DNA of 64,000 bases. Source: Lelliottia sp. WAP21 (GTDB lineage: Bacteria; Pseudomonadota; Gammaproteobacteria; Enterobacterales; Enterobacteriaceae). Below are positions 7,266-19,206 of the stretch, piece by piece. The notes beneath the pieces were generated by a model. The model made no database searches. It saw only the letters and a list, made by a program, of their open reading frames with translations, and had not been told where the DNA came from. A program made the position numbers and the translations under genes. Within the stretch, counting starts at the first letter, position 1; the number at the start of each line of letters is the position of its first letter. The stretch covers positions 434,001 to 498,000 of the forward strand of contig NZ_JAIWPG020000004.1 in NCBI RefSeq assembly GCF_020532665.2. Direction: 5' to 3'.

Positions 7266-8665
7266 ACTTCTCTCGATAACTCCCGTTCCAGCGGTAACTC
7301 TACTGTAATGCTTACCCCGCCAAAAGGCGAATGGGCGGCGCGGATTGTCCCGCCGTGCGCTTCCACAATGTTGACGCAAATCGCCAGACCCAGCCCGGAG
7401 CCGCCGCTGGCGCGGTTACGCGAGCCTTCGGTGCGATAGAAGCGTTCAAACAGTTTTTCCAGCTGAGCATCCTGGACGCCGGGTGCGGAGTCCGCAAAGG
7501 TCAGGGCAAATCGCCCCTCTTCCTGACGGCCCGAGATATGTAATCCACCGCCCGCGTCCGTATAACGCAGGCTGTTTTCCAGCAGGTTGTTAAACAGCTG
7601 CATCAGTCGGTCGGGATCGCCAAACACCACGGCGCTGTCCGGCAGCGACAGGTCAATCGTCAGATTGCGGCTGGCGAAACGTTCCCGAAACGCGCCGCTG
7701 ACCACTTCCAGAATATTGATCACATCCACCGGCGCTTTCTGATAGGCCAGCGCGCCTTCGTCGGACATCGAAAGCTGGTGCAGATCGTTAACCAGTTTGG
7801 TGAGCGTGCCGACTTCAGCCTGCAACGACGCCACCGATTCAGGGGTGAACTGGCGTACGCCATCCTGGATGGCTTCCAGCTCCCCGCGCAATACCGCCAG
7901 CGGAGTACGCAGTTCGTGAGAGATATCGGCCATAAAATCCCGGCGCATCTGCTGGTTCTTTTCAAGGGTGCTGGCGAGCTGGTTAAAATCCTGCGCCAGC
8001 TTGCCCAGTTCATCCTGGCTGCGGGTATCCACGCGGGTAGAGAAATCACCGGCCGCCAGTTTGTGCGTACCCTCCACCAGCCGTTTCACCGGTGCGAGCA
8101 GCCCGCGCGCCAGCGGGAAGGTGGCAAGCGCGGCCAGCAGGGTGGAGAGCGCCACAATCAACCAGCTGGTCTGGCGCTGTTGGCGGTCAAAGTTGATGTC
8201 AGTATTGCGGGTCAGCCGTTCAACGGGCGAGGCAATTACCCAGCCCACGGCCACGCCGTTAACCGTGACGGCGCGCTTTGTGCCGTCCGGTGGCACGGGA
8301 GCGCGCGGGCCAACCAGCACGCGTTGATCCTGGTCGATCACCCAGAACTGCGTGCGCCAGCCGTGTGGCGGCATACCGGCTCCGGGGCGGTCATCATCGG
8401 TGTCATGCTCCAGCGAGCGCAGGATCTGGAACACGAAACGATCGTTGTTGCGCAGGAAACGCCAGTTACCGTGCAGCGCATACTGCTCGCCCAGCGCATC
8501 ACTCAACCCCTGGAGGCGCTGCTCATTGCCGTGTTTGATATAGTCGATAAAGCCCCGTTCGAAGCTGACGCGTACCGCCCAGTGCATGGTGATCAGCAGC
8601 ACAATACAGGTCGCGAAGATCGCCACAAACAACTTGCCCGTAATGCCGGGTCGCCAGAATTTCAT
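7262..8665 (-). CDS. baeS: Envelope-stress sensor histidine kinase BaeS
   Basis: 467 residues. Transmembrane segment 1 at about 13-31, a periplasmic sensor of about 135 residues, transmembrane segment 2 at about 167-185, HAMP to about 240, the HisKA site with phospho-His250 in [10 protein letters not shown], then a GHKL ATPase with N-box [12 protein letters not shown]1 DSAPG and G2 GSGLGLA. It phosphorylates BaeR. Four-base overlaps with mdtD upstream and baeR downstream show translational coupling. All catalytic motifs are intact. Confidence 0.96.
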   Translation of the reverse strand: MKFWRPGITGKLFVAIFATCIVLLITMHWAVRVSFERGFIDYIKHGNEQRLQGLSDALGEQYALHGNWRFLRNNDRFVFQILRSLEHDTDDDRPGAGMPPHGWRTQFWVIDQDQRVLVGPRAPVPPDGTKRAVTVNGVAVGWVIASPVERLTRNTDINFDRQQRQTSWLIVALSTLLAALATFPLARGLLAPVKRLVEGTHKLAAGDFSTRVDTRSQDELGKLAQDFNQLASTLEKNQQMRRDFMADISHELRTPLAVLRGELEAIQDGVRQFTPESVASLQAEVGTLTKLVNDLHQLSMSDEGALAYQKAPVDVINILEVVSGAFRERFASRNLTIDLSLPDSAVVFGDPDRLMQLFNNLLENSLRYTDAGGGLHISGRQEEGRFALTFADSAPGVQDAQLEKLFERFYRTEGSRNRASGGSGLGLAICVNIVEAHGGTIRAAHSPFGGVSITVELPLERELSREV

Positions 8666-10077
8666 CGTTCTCTCCTTTTGTGTCGGCTGATGACGACGTT
8701 CTTGCTGGTGTCATCCGGGACCCGGGCGAAAATAAAGGCGGGCAGGGCGATAATGACCGCCATGCTGAGATAAGTGTACAGAAAGACCTGATGCGCTGCG
8801 GCGTTGTCGGCACTGAGATGCTGCTGCCCGTACAGGCCGAGGAGCAGACCGGCAATGGTGACCCCAATACTCATCGAGAGCTGCATGATCATCGACAGCA
8901 GGCTGTTGCCGCTGCTGGCCAGGTCGTCGGGCAAATCTTTCAACGTAAGGGTATTCATCGAGGAGAAACGGGTCGAGTTGATCATCCCCTGGAAGAACAT
9001 CACGACGGGTAACGCGTAGTACCAGCCCATCAGCGCCACCGCCATAAACAGCAGGGTAATCAAGGCTAAACCCAGGGTCGAGGCGACAAGGACATGACGA
9101 TAGCCAAACCGGTTCACCACCTGCACCACAATGCGTTTCATCCCCATGCTGCCCAATACCATCGGGATCATCATCAGGCCGGCATGGAAGGGCGAAAAGC
9201 CCAGACCGATCTGCAAAAATACGGGCGTCATAAACGGCAGCATGCCGCTGCCCAGACGACCAAAGAAACTGCCCAGCAGACCTAAACTGAAGGTCGTATT
9301 TTCAAAAAGCGAGAGCCTGAACAGCGCTTGCTCGTTGCCCCGTGCGTGCCAGAGATACCACAGGAGAGAGAGCACCCCAATGAACACCAGCAGCGACAGC
9401 GACAGGACGGAAATGCCCAGCCCTTTTTGCCCGTCCAGGGCCAGCGTCAGCGTTGCCATGCCCACCGCGAGCAAGATAAAACCTGTCCGGTCAAAGCGGC
9501 GGGTCTGCATTTTATAGTTGGGCATCAGCACCAGCGTGGCGATGGCGCCAACAATGCCAACGGGCAGATTGATCAGGAAAATCCAGTGCCACGAGGCGTA
9601 TTCGACCAGGACCCCGCCCAGCGCCGGACCGAGTAAAGGCCCAATCTGACCAGGAAGCGTGACAAAGGTCATCGCCGCCATGTACTGGGCGCGCGGGACA
9701 ATTTTCATCACCGTCAGCCGCCCGACCGGAACCATCATCGCCCCGCCGATACCCTGAAGGGCGCGAGCCATGATCAGGTGATCGAGCGTGTTGGCCTGCG
9801 CGCAAAACAGCGAGCCGGCGGTAAACAGCACGATGGCGGTGAAGAAAATATTGCGCACCCCCACTTTGTCGGCCAGCCAGCCGCTGGCAGGCAGCATGAC
9901 GGCCACCGTCAGCACGTAGGAGACAATCACCATGTGCATATGCAACGGGCTTTCGCCCAGACTGGCCGCCATTGAGGGAAGGGCGGTATTCACAATGGTG
10001 GTATCCAGCGACTGCATAAAGAAGCCAAACGCGACGATCCACAGCTGCCAGCGTACATTACCGGGAAGGTCGGTCAT
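8662..10077 (-). CDS. mdtD: MFS transporter MdtD
   Basis: 471 residues, matching E. coli MdtD (YegB). A 14-helix major facilitator of the DHA2/EmrB type, with the proline-rich motif 'LGPALGG' and many hydrophobic segments. It is encoded in the BaeR operon but in E. coli is not required for MdtABC drug efflux; an iron-citrate export role has been proposed. The start directly abuts the mdtC stop, and the stop overlaps baeS by four bases. Confidence 0.94.
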   Translation of the reverse strand: MTDLPGNVRWQLWIVAFGFFMQSLDTTIVNTALPSMAASLGESPLHMHMVIVSYVLTVAVMLPASGWLADKVGVRNIFFTAIVLFTAGSLFCAQANTLDHLIMARALQGIGGAMMVPVGRLTVMKIVPRAQYMAAMTFVTLPGQIGPLLGPALGGVLVEYASWHWIFLINLPVGIVGAIATLVLMPNYKMQTRRFDRTGFILLAVGMATLTLALDGQKGLGISVLSLSLLVFIGVLSLLWYLWHARGNEQALFRLSLFENTTFSLGLLGSFFGRLGSGMLPFMTPVFLQIGLGFSPFHAGLMMIPMVLGSMGMKRIVVQVVNRFGYRHVLVASTLGLALITLLFMAVALMGWYYALPVVMFFQGMINSTRFSSMNTLTLKDLPDDLASSGNSLLSMIMQLSMSIGVTIAGLLLGLYGQQHLSADNAAAHQVFLYTYLSMAVIIALPAFIFARVPDDTSKNVVISRHKRRER

Positions 10078-13000
10078 CTATTCGCTCACCGTCGTTCTGT
10101 TTTTTCGCGAAAAACGCACCCGCAGGTTGTCAAAGAAAAGATAGACCACAGGGGTGGTATAGAGCGTCAGCAGCTGGCTCATCACCAGCCCGCCGACAAT
10201 GGTAATCCCCAACGGCTGACGCAGTTCAGAACCGTCGCCACCGGAAATCACCAGCGGCAGTGCGCCAAACAGGGCCGCCAGCGTGGTCATCATGATCGGA
10301 CGAAAACGCAGCAGGCAGGCCTGGAAAATAGCGTCCCGCGGCGTAAGCTGGCCGTTACGCTGTGCATCCAGCGCGAAGTCTACCATCATGATTGCGTTCT
10401 TTTTCACGATGCCGATGAGCAACATAATGCCGATCAGCGCAATAAGACTAAAGGGCGCGCCAAAAATCTCCAGCGCCAGCAGCGCACCGACGCCTGCGGA
10501 CGGCAACGTCGACAGTATGGTCAGCGGATGGACGTAGCTTTCGTACAGAATGCCCAGCACGATATAGACCGTGGCGATCGCCGCCAGAATCAGGATGACC
10601 TGAGAATTCATCGTATCCTGAAAGACCTGCGCCGTACCGGCGAAGCTCCCGCGCACGGTAGAGGGCACGCCCAATTGCGTCATCGCGCGGTTGATGGCTT
10701 CGCTGGCCTCGGAGAGTGACGAACCGGTCGGCAGGTTAAACGAAATCGTCGAGGCGGCTGACAGACCCTGATGGTTTACCGAAAGCGGCGCGTTTGCAGG
10801 CTGCCAGTGGGCAAAACCCGAGAGCGGAATGGGTTTGCCATCGTTATTGATGACAAACATTTTATCCAGCGCGCTAATGTCCTGGGTGTAACGCGGGTCC
10901 ACTTCCATGACCACTTTATACTGGTTCATGGGCTGATAAATGGTGGAGATTTGCCGCTGACCAAAGGCGTTATTCAACAGGCTGTTCGCGGCATTTACGT
11001 CGATTCCCAGCCGGGCCATGGTTTCCCGGTCGTAGGTTAAATTCATCTCCGCGCCGTTATCCTGTTGATCGGAGTTCACGTCTGCCAGCTCCGGCAGCGC
11101 GGCCAGCGCTTTGCGAATTTTGGGCTCCCATTCTCGCAGTGACGCCAGATCGTCGGAGAGCAGCGTGTACTGGTAGCTGGCGTTAGACTGGCGTCCCCCC
11201 ACGCGAATATCCTGAACGGCCATCAAAAACAGGTTTGCCCCCGGCTCCTTCACCAGTTTCCCGCGCAGGCGATCGATCACCTGTTGCGCCGTCTCCTCTC
11301 TTTCGCTTCGCGCTTTCAGGGTGATAAACATCATGCCGCTGTTCACCCGCGAACCGCCGGTGAAACCGGTGACATTATCTACCGCCGGATCTTCACGGAT
11401 AATCTTCATGAAATCCTGCAGCTTAATGCGCATTGCCTGGAAGGAGATGCTTTGGTCGGCCTGAATCCCTCCCATCAGCACGCCAGTATCTTGCTCCGGG
11501 AAAAACGTTTTCGGAATAGAGATGTACATCCAGACGTTGAGCGCAATGGTGCCCACCAGCACCAGTCCGACAAGGCGGGTATGGTTAAGCACCCACTTGA
11601 GTGATTTACCGTAGCCTTCCTGCATCGCCATCAGTAAACGACCAAAGCCTTTCTTGCGGGGTTGCGAATGGGGTTTGCTGCTTTTAAGCATCCAGCCACA
11701 CATCATCGGGGTGAGCGTCAGCGAAATAACCAGTGAAATACCAATCGCCACCGACAGCGTGACGGCAAACTCACGGAGCAATCGTCCCGGCAGGCCCCCC
11801 ATCAGCAGCAATGGAAGGAAGACGGCGACCAGCGAAAGGCTCATCGACAGCACGGTGAACCCCACCTCCCGGGTGCCCTGCAGGGCGGCCTGAAGCGGTT
11901 TCATGCCTGCTTCAAGATGGCGGGAGATGTTTTCAAGTACCACGATGGCATCATCCACGACAAAGCCGGTGGCAATGGTCAGCGCCATCAGCGACAGGTT
12001 GTTGAGGCTGAATCCGCACAGATACATGGCGGCAAACGTGCCGATTAACGACACAGGCACCGCCACCGCCGGGATCAGCGTGGCGCGTCCGGAACGCAGG
12101 AAGAGAAAGACCACCAGAATCACCAGCGCAACGGAAATAATCAGCGTCTGTTCAACCTCTTCCAGCGATGCGCGGATAGTGGGCGAGCGATCCTGCGCAA
12201 TTTGCAGATCGATGGCGGCCGGTATGGTCTCCTGAAGCTCCGGCAGACGCTGGCGAATGCTGTTCACCGTCTGAATAATATTGGCTTCCGGCAGCTTGCG
12301 GATCATCAGCAGGATGGCCGGTTTGGCGTTGGTCATCCCGGCGTTGCGCACGTCCTGCACCGAGTCGGTTACGCTTGCCACATCGCTCAGGCGCACCGCC
12401 GCGCCGTTGTTGTAATGGATAATCAGCGGCTGGTATTCCGCCGCCGTTTTCAGTTCGTCATTGGTCTGGATCTGCCAGCGATGGCTCCCGTCTTCAATGG
12501 CCCCTTGCGGCTTGCGCACGTTGGCATTGCTGATGGCGGTACGGACATCGTCGAGCGATACGCCCTGATTAAACAGCGCCTGCGGATTCAGGCCCACCCG
12601 CACGGCAGGCAGCGAGCTACCACCTACATCCACGTCGCCCACGCCGTCAATTTGCGCGATCGTCTGCGCCAGCTGGGTAGAGGCGAAATCGTACAGCTCC
12701 CCCTGGGAGTAGGTATCCGAGGTGAGCGTCAGGATCATAATCGGCGCATCGGAAGGGTTGGCTTTGCGATAGGTTGGGCGGCTGGGCATTCCGCTCGGCA
12801 GCAGACTTTGCGCGGCGTTGATCGCCGCCTGAACATCGCGCGCGGCACCGTTGATATCGCGATCAAAGTTGAACTCAAGAATGATGCGCGTGCTGCCGAG
12901 GGAACTGCTCGAGGTCATCTCATTGACTCCGGCAATGCGGCCCAGCGACCGCTCCAGCGGTGTCGCCACAGACGACGCCATCGTTTCGGGCGATGCGCCC

Positions 13001-13155
13001 GGCAGCGATGCGCTAATCATAATGACCGGAAAATCCACCTGCGGCAGGGGGGCCACCGGCAACATCTTAAAACCCAGAACCCCGCACAGGGTGATGGCGA
13101 GCGAAATTAATATCGTCGCCACCGGGCGGTAAATGAAGAGGGCGAAAAACTTCAT
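10078..13155 (-). CDS. mdtC: RND efflux pump subunit MdtC
   Basis: 1025 residues, identical in length to E. coli MdtC. Typical RND layout of 12 transmembrane segments with two large periplasmic loops; the start [19 protein letters not shown] and the motif with two Asp in TM4 ([14 protein letters not shown]) are visible. It forms a heterotrimer with MdtB and works with MdtA and TolC to export bile salts, novobiocin and similar compounds. The stop of mdtB directly abuts this start. Confidence 0.97.
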   Translation of the reverse strand: MKFFALFIYRPVATILISLAITLCGVLGFKMLPVAPLPQVDFPVIMISASLPGASPETMASSVATPLERSLGRIAGVNEMTSSSSLGSTRIILEFNFDRDINGAARDVQAAINAAQSLLPSGMPSRPTYRKANPSDAPIMILTLTSDTYSQGELYDFASTQLAQTIAQIDGVGDVDVGGSSLPAVRVGLNPQALFNQGVSLDDVRTAISNANVRKPQGAIEDGSHRWQIQTNDELKTAAEYQPLIIHYNNGAAVRLSDVASVTDSVQDVRNAGMTNAKPAILLMIRKLPEANIIQTVNSIRQRLPELQETIPAAIDLQIAQDRSPTIRASLEEVEQTLIISVALVILVVFLFLRSGRATLIPAVAVPVSLIGTFAAMYLCGFSLNNLSLMALTIATGFVVDDAIVVLENISRHLEAGMKPLQAALQGTREVGFTVLSMSLSLVAVFLPLLLMGGLPGRLLREFAVTLSVAIGISLVISLTLTPMMCGWMLKSSKPHSQPRKKGFGRLLMAMQEGYGKSLKWVLNHTRLVGLVLVGTIALNVWMYISIPKTFFPEQDTGVLMGGIQADQSISFQAMRIKLQDFMKIIREDPAVDNVTGFTGGSRVNSGMMFITLKARSEREETAQQVIDRLRGKLVKEPGANLFLMAVQDIRVGGRQSNASYQYTLLSDDLASLREWEPKIRKALAALPELADVNSDQQDNGAEMNLTYDRETMARLGIDVNAANSLLNNAFGQRQISTIYQPMNQYKVVMEVDPRYTQDISALDKMFVINNDGKPIPLSGFAHWQPANAPLSVNHQGLSAASTISFNLPTGSSLSEASEAINRAMTQLGVPSTVRGSFAGTAQVFQDTMNSQVILILAAIATVYIVLGILYESYVHPLTILSTLPSAGVGALLALEIFGAPFSLIALIGIMLLIGIVKKNAIMMVDFALDAQRNGQLTPRDAIFQACLLRFRPIMMTTLAALFGALPLVISGGDGSELRQPLGITIVGGLVMSQLLTLYTTPVVYLFFDNLRVRFSRKNRTTVSE

Positions 13156-16100
13156 TTACGCCTCCTCTTCACGTTTTGGGAACCGCGCTTTTATTCTCAG
13201 CGCCAGGTTGTCGAACAGCAGGTAGATAACGGGCGTGGTAAACAGCGTGAGGACCTGGCTGACCATCAGCCCGCCGACCATGCCAATCCCCAGCGGACGA
13301 CGCAGCTCCGCCCCGACGCCGGTACTGAGCATCAGCGGCAGGGCACCCAGCAGAGCGGCCAGAGTGGTCATCAGAATCGGGCGAAAACGCAGCAGACAGG
13401 CCTGATAAATCGCCTCACGCGGTGCCATCCCCTGTTCGCGCTCTGCGGCCAGGGCGAAGTCAATCATCATGATGGCGTTCTTCTTGACGATACCAATCAG
13501 CAAAATAATGCCGATGATGGCGATAACGTCCAGCTCGCTGCCAGCCAGCATCAGTGCCAGCAGTGCGCCTACGCCCGCGGTAGGCAGTGTGGAAAGAATC
13601 GTAATCGGATGGATAAAGCTCTCGTACAGCACACCCAGCACGATATACATGGCGACCACCGCGGCGACAATCAGCCAGATGGTGTTGCCCAGCGCGGCCT
13701 GAAACGCCAGCGTGCTGCCCTGGAACTGTGTCTGAATATCGGTCGGAAAGTTCAGCGTTTTTTCCGCGTTGAGGATTGCCTCCACCGCCTCGCCGAGCGA
13801 GTGATTATCCGGGACGTTGAACGAAATCGTGGTGGACGGGAACTGATCCAGATGATTTATCGACAGGGGCGTAAAACGCTCCTCCACCTGGGCAATGGCA
13901 TTTAGCGGCACAATGCCGCCGTCCTTGCTGGTCAGGCGGATCGAATCCAGCGCCGCCAGTCCCGGTGTGCGTTCGGTGTCGTGCTCCAGCACCACCCGAT
14001 ACTGGTTAGCCTGGGTGTAAATAGTGGAGATCAGGCGCTGTCCAAAGGCGTTATAGAGGGCATTATCCACATCCGCCATGGTGATGCCCAGACGGCTGGC
14101 GGTGTCACGGTTGACGTTGATCCAGGCCGCCAGTCCCTTATCCTGCCAGTCGCTGCTGACGTCCGAAATTTGCGGCAGGGTTTTTAGCGTGTCCACCAGT
14201 TGCGGCACCCATGTGCTGAGCGCGTCCAGACTGGTGGCCTGCAGGGTGAACTGGTACTGCGTGCGGCTGACCTGCGTATCAATGGTTAAATCCTGAATCG
14301 GTTGCAGATACAGTTCGACGCCCGGTACCCTGGCAACCGCCGATTGCAGACGTTCAATGACGGCGTTGACCCGGTCATCGCGATCGTCGAGCGGCTTGAG
14401 ATTGATCTGCAAACGCGCGCTGTTGAGCGACGGGTTGGTACCGTCTACGCCCACAAAGGATGTCAGGCTCTCCACAGCGGGATCTTTCATGATAATTTCT
14501 GACACCGCCTGCTGCCGTTCGGCCATATTGGCAAAAGAGACGGACTGCGGTGCCTGCAGGGTACCCTGAATAATGCCGTTATCCTGAATCGGGAAGAAGC
14601 CTTTCGGAATGAAAATCCACAGCACGACGCTGAGCGCCAGGGTGCCGAGCGCGACGCCAAGGGTGGCCCATGGATGGTTAAGGACCTTCGTCAGCATTCG
14701 GCCATAGGCAGCGATCACCCGTTCGAACATACGCTCGGTGGCGCGGGAAAAACGGTTCTGCTTGCGCAAAGATTCCACGCTTAACATCCGCGCGCACATC
14801 ATCGGGGTCAGCGTCAGCGACACGACGGCAGAAATGAGAATAGCGACTGCCAGCGTTACCGCAAATTCACGGAACAGACGCCCCACAATATCGCCCATAA
14901 AGAGAAGAGGGATCAGGACCGCAATGAGCGAAAAGGTGAGCGAGATGATGGTAAAGCCAATTTCGCCGGCGCCTTTAAGCGCCGCAGCGAGCGGTTTTTC
15001 GCCTTTTTCGATATAGCGCGAGATGTTTTCGATCACCACGATGGCGTCATCCACGACAAAACCGGTGGCGATGGTCAGCGCCATCAACGTCAGGTTGTTA
15101 ATGGAGAAATCGAGAAACACCATCACCGCAAAGGTCCCGATGAGCGACAGTGGCACGGCAACGGCGGGGATAATGGTCGCCGGAACGTTACGCAGGAAGA
15201 CGTAAATGATCATCACCACCAGCGCAATCGCCAGCATCAGCTCAGACTGCGTATCGCTGACGGAGGCGCGAATGTTGGTGGTGCGGTCTGAAAGCACCTT
15301 CACATTGACTGATTTAGGCAGGCTTTCAATCAGCTGCGGCAACATGGCGCGAATACTGTCCGCGGTGTCAATGATGTTGGCGCCTGGCTGGCGTTGAACG
15401 TTCATGACGATCGCCTGCTCTTTATTGGCCCAGGCACCGAGCCAGCTATTTTCCGCGCCCTGTTCCACGGTGGCGACGTCGCCCAGACGAATTGGTGCGC
15501 CGTTCTGATACGCGACAATCAGCTGGCGATACTCATCGGCGGATTGCATCTGATCGTTGGCAGACAGCGTCACCGCACGGGTTGGCCCATCCAGAGAGCC
15601 TTTTGCCGAGTTAACGTTGGCGCTGGTAATGGCGGTGCGGATGGTCTCGCTGGTTAAACCCAGTGCGGCAATGGCTTGCGCGTTGAGCTTGACGCGAACA
15701 GCCGGACGTTGCCCACCTGAAAGCGTCACCAGCCCGACGCCGGAGACCTGAGAGATCTTTTGCGCCACGCGGGTTTCGACCATGTCTTCCACCTGCGTCA
15801 TCGGCATGGCGGAGGAGGTGACGGCCAGGGTCATAATAGGGGGATCGGCCGGGTTAACTTTGCTGTAGACGGGCGGGTTAGGTAAATCAGACGGCAGCAG
15901 GTTAGTGGCGGCATTAATGGCGGCCTGCACCTCCTGTTCTGCCACATCCAGCGAAAGGGCAATCTGGAACTGCAACGTCACCACCGACGCCCCGCCTGAG
16001 CTTTGGGACGACATCTGCTTCAGGCCCGACATCTGTCCAAACTGGCGTTCCAGCGGCGCGGTTATCGCAGACGTCACCACGTCCGGGCTGGCGCCAGGAT

Positions 16101-16278
16101 ATAAGGTAATAACCTGGATGGTCGGGTAATCCACCTCCGGTAGTGCGGAGACCGGCAAAAAGCGATAGCCAATGATCCCCGCCAGCAAAATCGCCACCAT
16201 CAGCAGCGTGGTGGCAACGGGGCGCAGAATAAACAGGCGTGAAGGCCCGCCTGTAGAGCTGGGTGGTAACACCTGCAT
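13156..16278 (-). CDS. mdtB: RND efflux pump subunit MdtB
   Basis: 1040 residues, identical in length to E. coli MdtB, and homologous to MdtC next to it, from ancient duplication. Shows the RND TM4 motif [19 protein letters not shown] and the C-terminal segment [21 protein letters not shown]. MdtB pairs with MdtC in a mixed trimer; in E. coli MdtB is thought to carry proton translocation and MdtC drug binding. The start overlaps the mdtA stop by one base. Confidence 0.97.
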   Translation of the reverse strand: MQVLPPSSTGGPSRLFILRPVATTLLMVAILLAGIIGYRFLPVSALPEVDYPTIQVITLYPGASPDVVTSAITAPLERQFGQMSGLKQMSSQSSGGASVVTLQFQIALSLDVAEQEVQAAINAATNLLPSDLPNPPVYSKVNPADPPIMTLAVTSSAMPMTQVEDMVETRVAQKISQVSGVGLVTLSGGQRPAVRVKLNAQAIAALGLTSETIRTAITSANVNSAKGSLDGPTRAVTLSANDQMQSADEYRQLIVAYQNGAPIRLGDVATVEQGAENSWLGAWANKEQAIVMNVQRQPGANIIDTADSIRAMLPQLIESLPKSVNVKVLSDRTTNIRASVSDTQSELMLAIALVVMIIYVFLRNVPATIIPAVAVPLSLIGTFAVMVFLDFSINNLTLMALTIATGFVVDDAIVVIENISRYIEKGEKPLAAALKGAGEIGFTIISLTFSLIAVLIPLLFMGDIVGRLFREFAVTLAVAILISAVVSLTLTPMMCARMLSVESLRKQNRFSRATERMFERVIAAYGRMLTKVLNHPWATLGVALGTLALSVVLWIFIPKGFFPIQDNGIIQGTLQAPQSVSFANMAERQQAVSEIIMKDPAVESLTSFVGVDGTNPSLNSARLQINLKPLDDRDDRVNAVIERLQSAVARVPGVELYLQPIQDLTIDTQVSRTQYQFTLQATSLDALSTWVPQLVDTLKTLPQISDVSSDWQDKGLAAWINVNRDTASRLGITMADVDNALYNAFGQRLISTIYTQANQYRVVLEHDTERTPGLAALDSIRLTSKDGGIVPLNAIAQVEERFTPLSINHLDQFPSTTISFNVPDNHSLGEAVEAILNAEKTLNFPTDIQTQFQGSTLAFQAALGNTIWLIVAAVVAMYIVLGVLYESFIHPITILSTLPTAGVGALLALMLAGSELDVIAIIGIILLIGIVKKNAIMMIDFALAAEREQGMAPREAIYQACLLRFRPILMTTLAALLGALPLMLSTGVGAELRRPLGIGMVGGLMVSQVLTLFTTPVIYLLFDNLALRIKARFPKREEEA

Positions 16279-17507
16279 CAGGAGGTCGCTCCCTGGCGGG
16301 TGCGTTCAGCCTTCGCCGGTTTTGCCGGTGTCGCCTCAGTGTGCGCTTCCACGACCTCGACTTTTGCCCCTTCGGTCAGACGGTCGATACCGTCGGTCAC
16401 CACGCGATCGCCGGCTGACAATCCGGCACTGATGACCACCGTCTGGCTGTCCTGAATGCCCGGCTTAACAAGATGTTTGCTCACTTTGTTGTCGCTGTTC
16501 AACACCCAGACGAAGTTCCCTTCGTTACCCATTTGCAGAGCCGCCGTTGGAATCACCACGGCGTTCTCTTCCGTCGCGACCAGCATACGCGCGTTCACAA
16601 ACTGATTGGGGAAGAGGGCGTCGTCCTGATTATTAAACCGTGCTTTCAGCTTGATGGTCCCAGTGGTTGCATCAATCTGGTTGTCCAGGCTTAACAGCGT
16701 GCCGGCGCTGAGTTTATGTTTATTGGTGCGATCCCAGGCTTCAACCGCCAGCGTCTGGCCCGCTTTTTGCGCCTGCACCACGGTGGCAATGTCGCTTTCC
16801 GGCAGGGTAAACACCAGATCGATAGGGTGAGTTTGCGTTAACACCACAATGCCCGTGGTATCGCCGCTGGAAATCTGATTGCCGATGTCCACCTGCTTCA
16901 ACCCGACGCGCCCGTCGATAGGGGCGGTAATACGGCTCCAGTCAAGTTGAAGCTGAGCGCTGGCAACGGCAGCCTCATCGGCTTTGATGGTTCCCTGCGT
17001 TTCGCTAACCAGGGAACGCTGGGTATCCAGCTCCTGACGGGAGACCAGGTTGGTTTTCACCAGTTGCTGATAGCGGGCCAGGTCGCGCTGGGCGTTCGCG
17101 TACGTGGCTTTATCTTTTGCCAGCTGTCCCTGCGCCTGAGCCAGCGCCACGTTGAACTGGCTCGGATCGATTTCCGCCAGCAGATCGCCCGCTTTCACCT
17201 GTTGGCCCTCCTTAAAGTGGATGGCCATTAACTGCCCGTCGACGCGACTCCGCACGGTCACCGTATTTGCCGCCGTCACCGTGCCCAGACCAGAGAGGTA
17301 ACGCGGCACGGATTTAGTGACCGCCGTGGCGGCCTGGACCGGCGCGAGCGGGCCGCTTCGCATACCATGACGACCCCCGCCGGGGCGCTGTTGCTGCGTG
17401 GATGACTCGTTTGCCGACGAGTGGCTGTGCCAGTACCAGGCGGCGGCAAGCGCGACCACAATAATACCGGCGGCGATGGCCCAGCGGGATTTGTTACTGC
17501 CTTTCAT
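16278..17507 (-). CDS. mdtA: Membrane fusion protein MdtA
   Basis: 409 residues. N-terminal membrane anchor/signal (about 6-24), then lipoyl/barrel-sandwich halves around alpha-helical hairpins, and the beta-barrel and membrane-proximal domains of HlyD/RND adaptors. The C-terminal tail is rich in Ala, Lys, Pro and Thr. It bridges the MdtBC pump in the inner membrane to TolC. First gene of mdtABCD-baeSR; the preceding gap holds the yegD terminator and a possible BaeR box. Confidence 0.96.
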   Translation of the reverse strand: MKGSNKSRWAIAAGIIVVALAAAWYWHSHSSANESSTQQQRPGGGRHGMRSGPLAPVQAATAVTKSVPRYLSGLGTVTAANTVTVRSRVDGQLMAIHFKEGQQVKAGDLLAEIDPSQFNVALAQAQGQLAKDKATYANAQRDLARYQQLVKTNLVSRQELDTQRSLVSETQGTIKADEAAVASAQLQLDWSRITAPIDGRVGLKQVDIGNQISSGDTTGIVVLTQTHPIDLVFTLPESDIATVVQAQKAGQTLAVEAWDRTNKHKLSAGTLLSLDNQIDATTGTIKLKARFNNQDDALFPNQFVNARMLVATEENAVVIPTAALQMGNEGNFVWVLNSDNKVSKHLVKPGIQDSQTVVISAGLSAGDRVVTDGIDRLTEGAKVEVVEAHTEATPAKPAKAERTRQGATS

Positions 17508-17569
17508 CGTTATACGTTCTCTTCCTGAAACACTGCGGGGAATGATACTAGTTTAGTCAGGCAACACCG

Positions 17570-17587
17570 CGGAAAAATGGAGGAAAT
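17570..17587 (-). promoter_or_regulatory. Candidate BaeR-binding site upstream of mdtA
   Basis: Minus-strand ATTTCCTCCATTTTTCCG, about 63-80 bases before the mdtA start, resembles the published E. coli BaeR box (TTTTTCTCCATDATTGGC) at about 12 of 18 positions. Position and orientation fit an activator site, but the 3' half is poorly matched. Confidence 0.35.
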
Positions 17588-17637
17588 ATGGAAGACTGTC
17601 TGGAATTGTCTGAATGGGGAGAGGGAAACGCGTATAA

Positions 17638-17671
17638 ATAAAAAGCCGGAGGGTGATTGCCCTTGCCCGGC
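17638..17671 (-). terminator. Intrinsic terminator downstream of yegD
   Basis: On the minus strand GCCGGGC ... CCGGC forms a GC-rich hairpin (17645-17671) followed at once by TTTTTATTTA. It lies between the yegD stop and the mdtA promoter and separates the two units. Confidence 0.7.
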
Positions 17672-17686
17672 GCATAAGGAATGGCA

Positions 17687-17713
17687 ATGCCGGGGACGTC
17701 ATTTCCCCGGCAT
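17687..17713 (-). terminator. Strong hairpin immediately after yegD
   Basis: A perfect 10-bp stem ATGCCGGGGA/TCCCCGGCAT with a 7-base loop, 7 bases after the yegD stop. It lacks a T-run and probably protects the 3' end or acts with the intrinsic terminator just downstream. Confidence 0.5.
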
Positions 17714-17720
17714 GGGGCAT

Positions 17721-19073
17721 TTAGCTGAACATCACTTTCGCCCAGCGCGCCAGACCTGCGGTGACCGAGCCAAAATCATCGCCACCGGCAATCGGAATAC
17801 CCGGCAGTTGTTCCGTCAGCGCTTTTTTGATTAACGGTGAACGGGCGCTGCCCCCGGTCAGGTAGATGATATCGGGCTTTTCGTTGCCGTTTTCCAGCGC
17901 CAGCTGAACCTGCTCCAGAATACGTTGTAGCGGTTGGGTGAGGGCGAGTTCCAGCCCTTGCTGCGAAATCGCCGTCGCCAGGTCGTTACTCATAAAGGGC
18001 AGAGCGACGTTATGCTGCGCGACCTGAGAAAGGGCAATTTTGCTCTCTTCCGCACTGCGTACCACGCGATAGCTCAGACGCTGACGCCAGAGTTTATGCA
18101 GCAAAGCGACCTTTTCACCGTCCTGAGCATCACGGACCAGATCGTTTAAGAATCGACCATTCGCCGTGCTGTAAAAGTCACTCTGCGCCGGAACGTCGTT
18201 AATGGCGACGGCGTTCCACCACGGCAGTATCGGCAGGGCGGTGCCTTTTTCTGTTTGTCCCCCCATGCCGAGCAACGGCATCAGGCTTTTAAAGGCCAGC
18301 GCGATATCCAGATCGTTACCGCCAACGCGGCAGCCGCTGTGGCCTAACAGGCTGTTTTCGCGGTCGCGACGGTGATGCCATTGCGGCCCCATCAGCAGTA
18401 ATGAGCAGTCCGTGGTCCCGCCGCCGATATCGACCACCAGTACCCGTTTCTCTTCGCGCAACGTGGCTTCAAAGTCCAGACCTGCCGCAACCGGCTCGTA
18501 CTGGAATACGACATCCTGAAAGCCCGCGCGGTGCGCCGCACGCTCAAGAATGCCCTGCGCCTGCTGGTTGGCCTCATCACCGCCCAACCCCTGGAAGTTG
18601 ATCGGTCGACCAATCACGGCCTGCGTGATGGCCTCCGGTACCTGCGATTGCGCCTGCTGACGAATGTGCAGCATCATGGCGCAGACCAAATCTTCAAACA
18701 GGGCGACCTGCTGAGGTTTCAGCCCGCTGGCCCCGAGGAAGGATTTAGGCGATTTAACGAAGTAAACCTCTTCAGGATCTTCAATATACTGGCCCAACGA
18801 GGCGAGACCGAACTGCACGCTGGTGGGCGTCACATCGATATCTTCGTCGCGATTGTAGTTAACGGCCCGACGTAATAACGCCTGGGTTTCTCCGGCAGGA
18901 GCCGGAACCTGATGATGGCGGTACAGCCATTCGCTCACCGCTTCACGCGTCGGCGCACAGAGCATCGACGGCAGCAACGTGCTCTCTTTTTCCATTTTCA
19001 ACAGACGCGGTTGATCGTTATCCATCACCGCGACTGAACAGTTTGCCGTACCGTAGTCAAAACCAATAAACAC
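17721..19073 (-). CDS. yegD: Hsp70-family putative chaperone YegD
   Basis: 450 residues from a GTG at 19073, chosen because it gives exactly the E. coli YegD N-terminus (FIGFDYGTANCSVAVM) and GGGGA lies just upstream; in-frame ATGs further up (19088, 19160) would add 5-29 residues. Actin-like ATPase with phosphate-1 motif DYGTANCSVAV, phosphate-2 VVDIGGGTTDCS, and adenosine motif YLTGGSARSPLI near the C-terminus. It lacks the large substrate-binding half of DnaK. Function in vivo is not established. Divergent from alkA. Confidence 0.92.
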   Translation of the reverse strand: MFIGFDYGTANCSVAVMDNDQPRLLKMEKESTLLPSMLCAPTREAVSEWLYRHHQVPAPAGETQALLRRAVNYNRDEDIDVTPTSVQFGLASLGQYIEDPEEVYFVKSPKSFLGASGLKPQQVALFEDLVCAMMLHIRQQAQSQVPEAITQAVIGRPINFQGLGGDEANQQAQGILERAAHRAGFQDVVFQYEPVAAGLDFEATLREEKRVLVVDIGGGTTDCSLLLMGPQWHHRRDRENSLLGHSGCRVGGNDLDIALAFKSLMPLLGMGGQTEKGTALPILPWWNAVAINDVPAQSDFYSTANGRFLNDLVRDAQDGEKVALLHKLWRQRLSYRVVRSAEESKIALSQVAQHNVALPFMSNDLATAISQQGLELALTQPLQRILEQVQLALENGNEKPDIIYLTGGSARSPLIKKALTEQLPGIPIAGGDDFGSVTAGLARWAKVMFS

Positions 19074-19206
19074 AGTCGTAATCCCCATGCCGTTGAGAAG
19101 GGGCGAGACTTTAGCGAAATGTCTGCCCGGCGACAACAGGAATATGAAAGCAAAGCACATCGGGGAAAGTCGGTTTATGCTGTGAAGAACACTGTAAGGA
19201 GCGTGA

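Noticed and set aside
7778-8773. Long open frame opposite baeS
   Set aside because: It is antisense to a well-conserved kinase gene, has no plausible start signal or domain, and such frames are common in GC-rich DNA.
12202-13110. Long open frame opposite mdtC
   Set aside because: Arg/His-rich translation with no recognisable domain, fully inside a conserved RND gene on the other strand.
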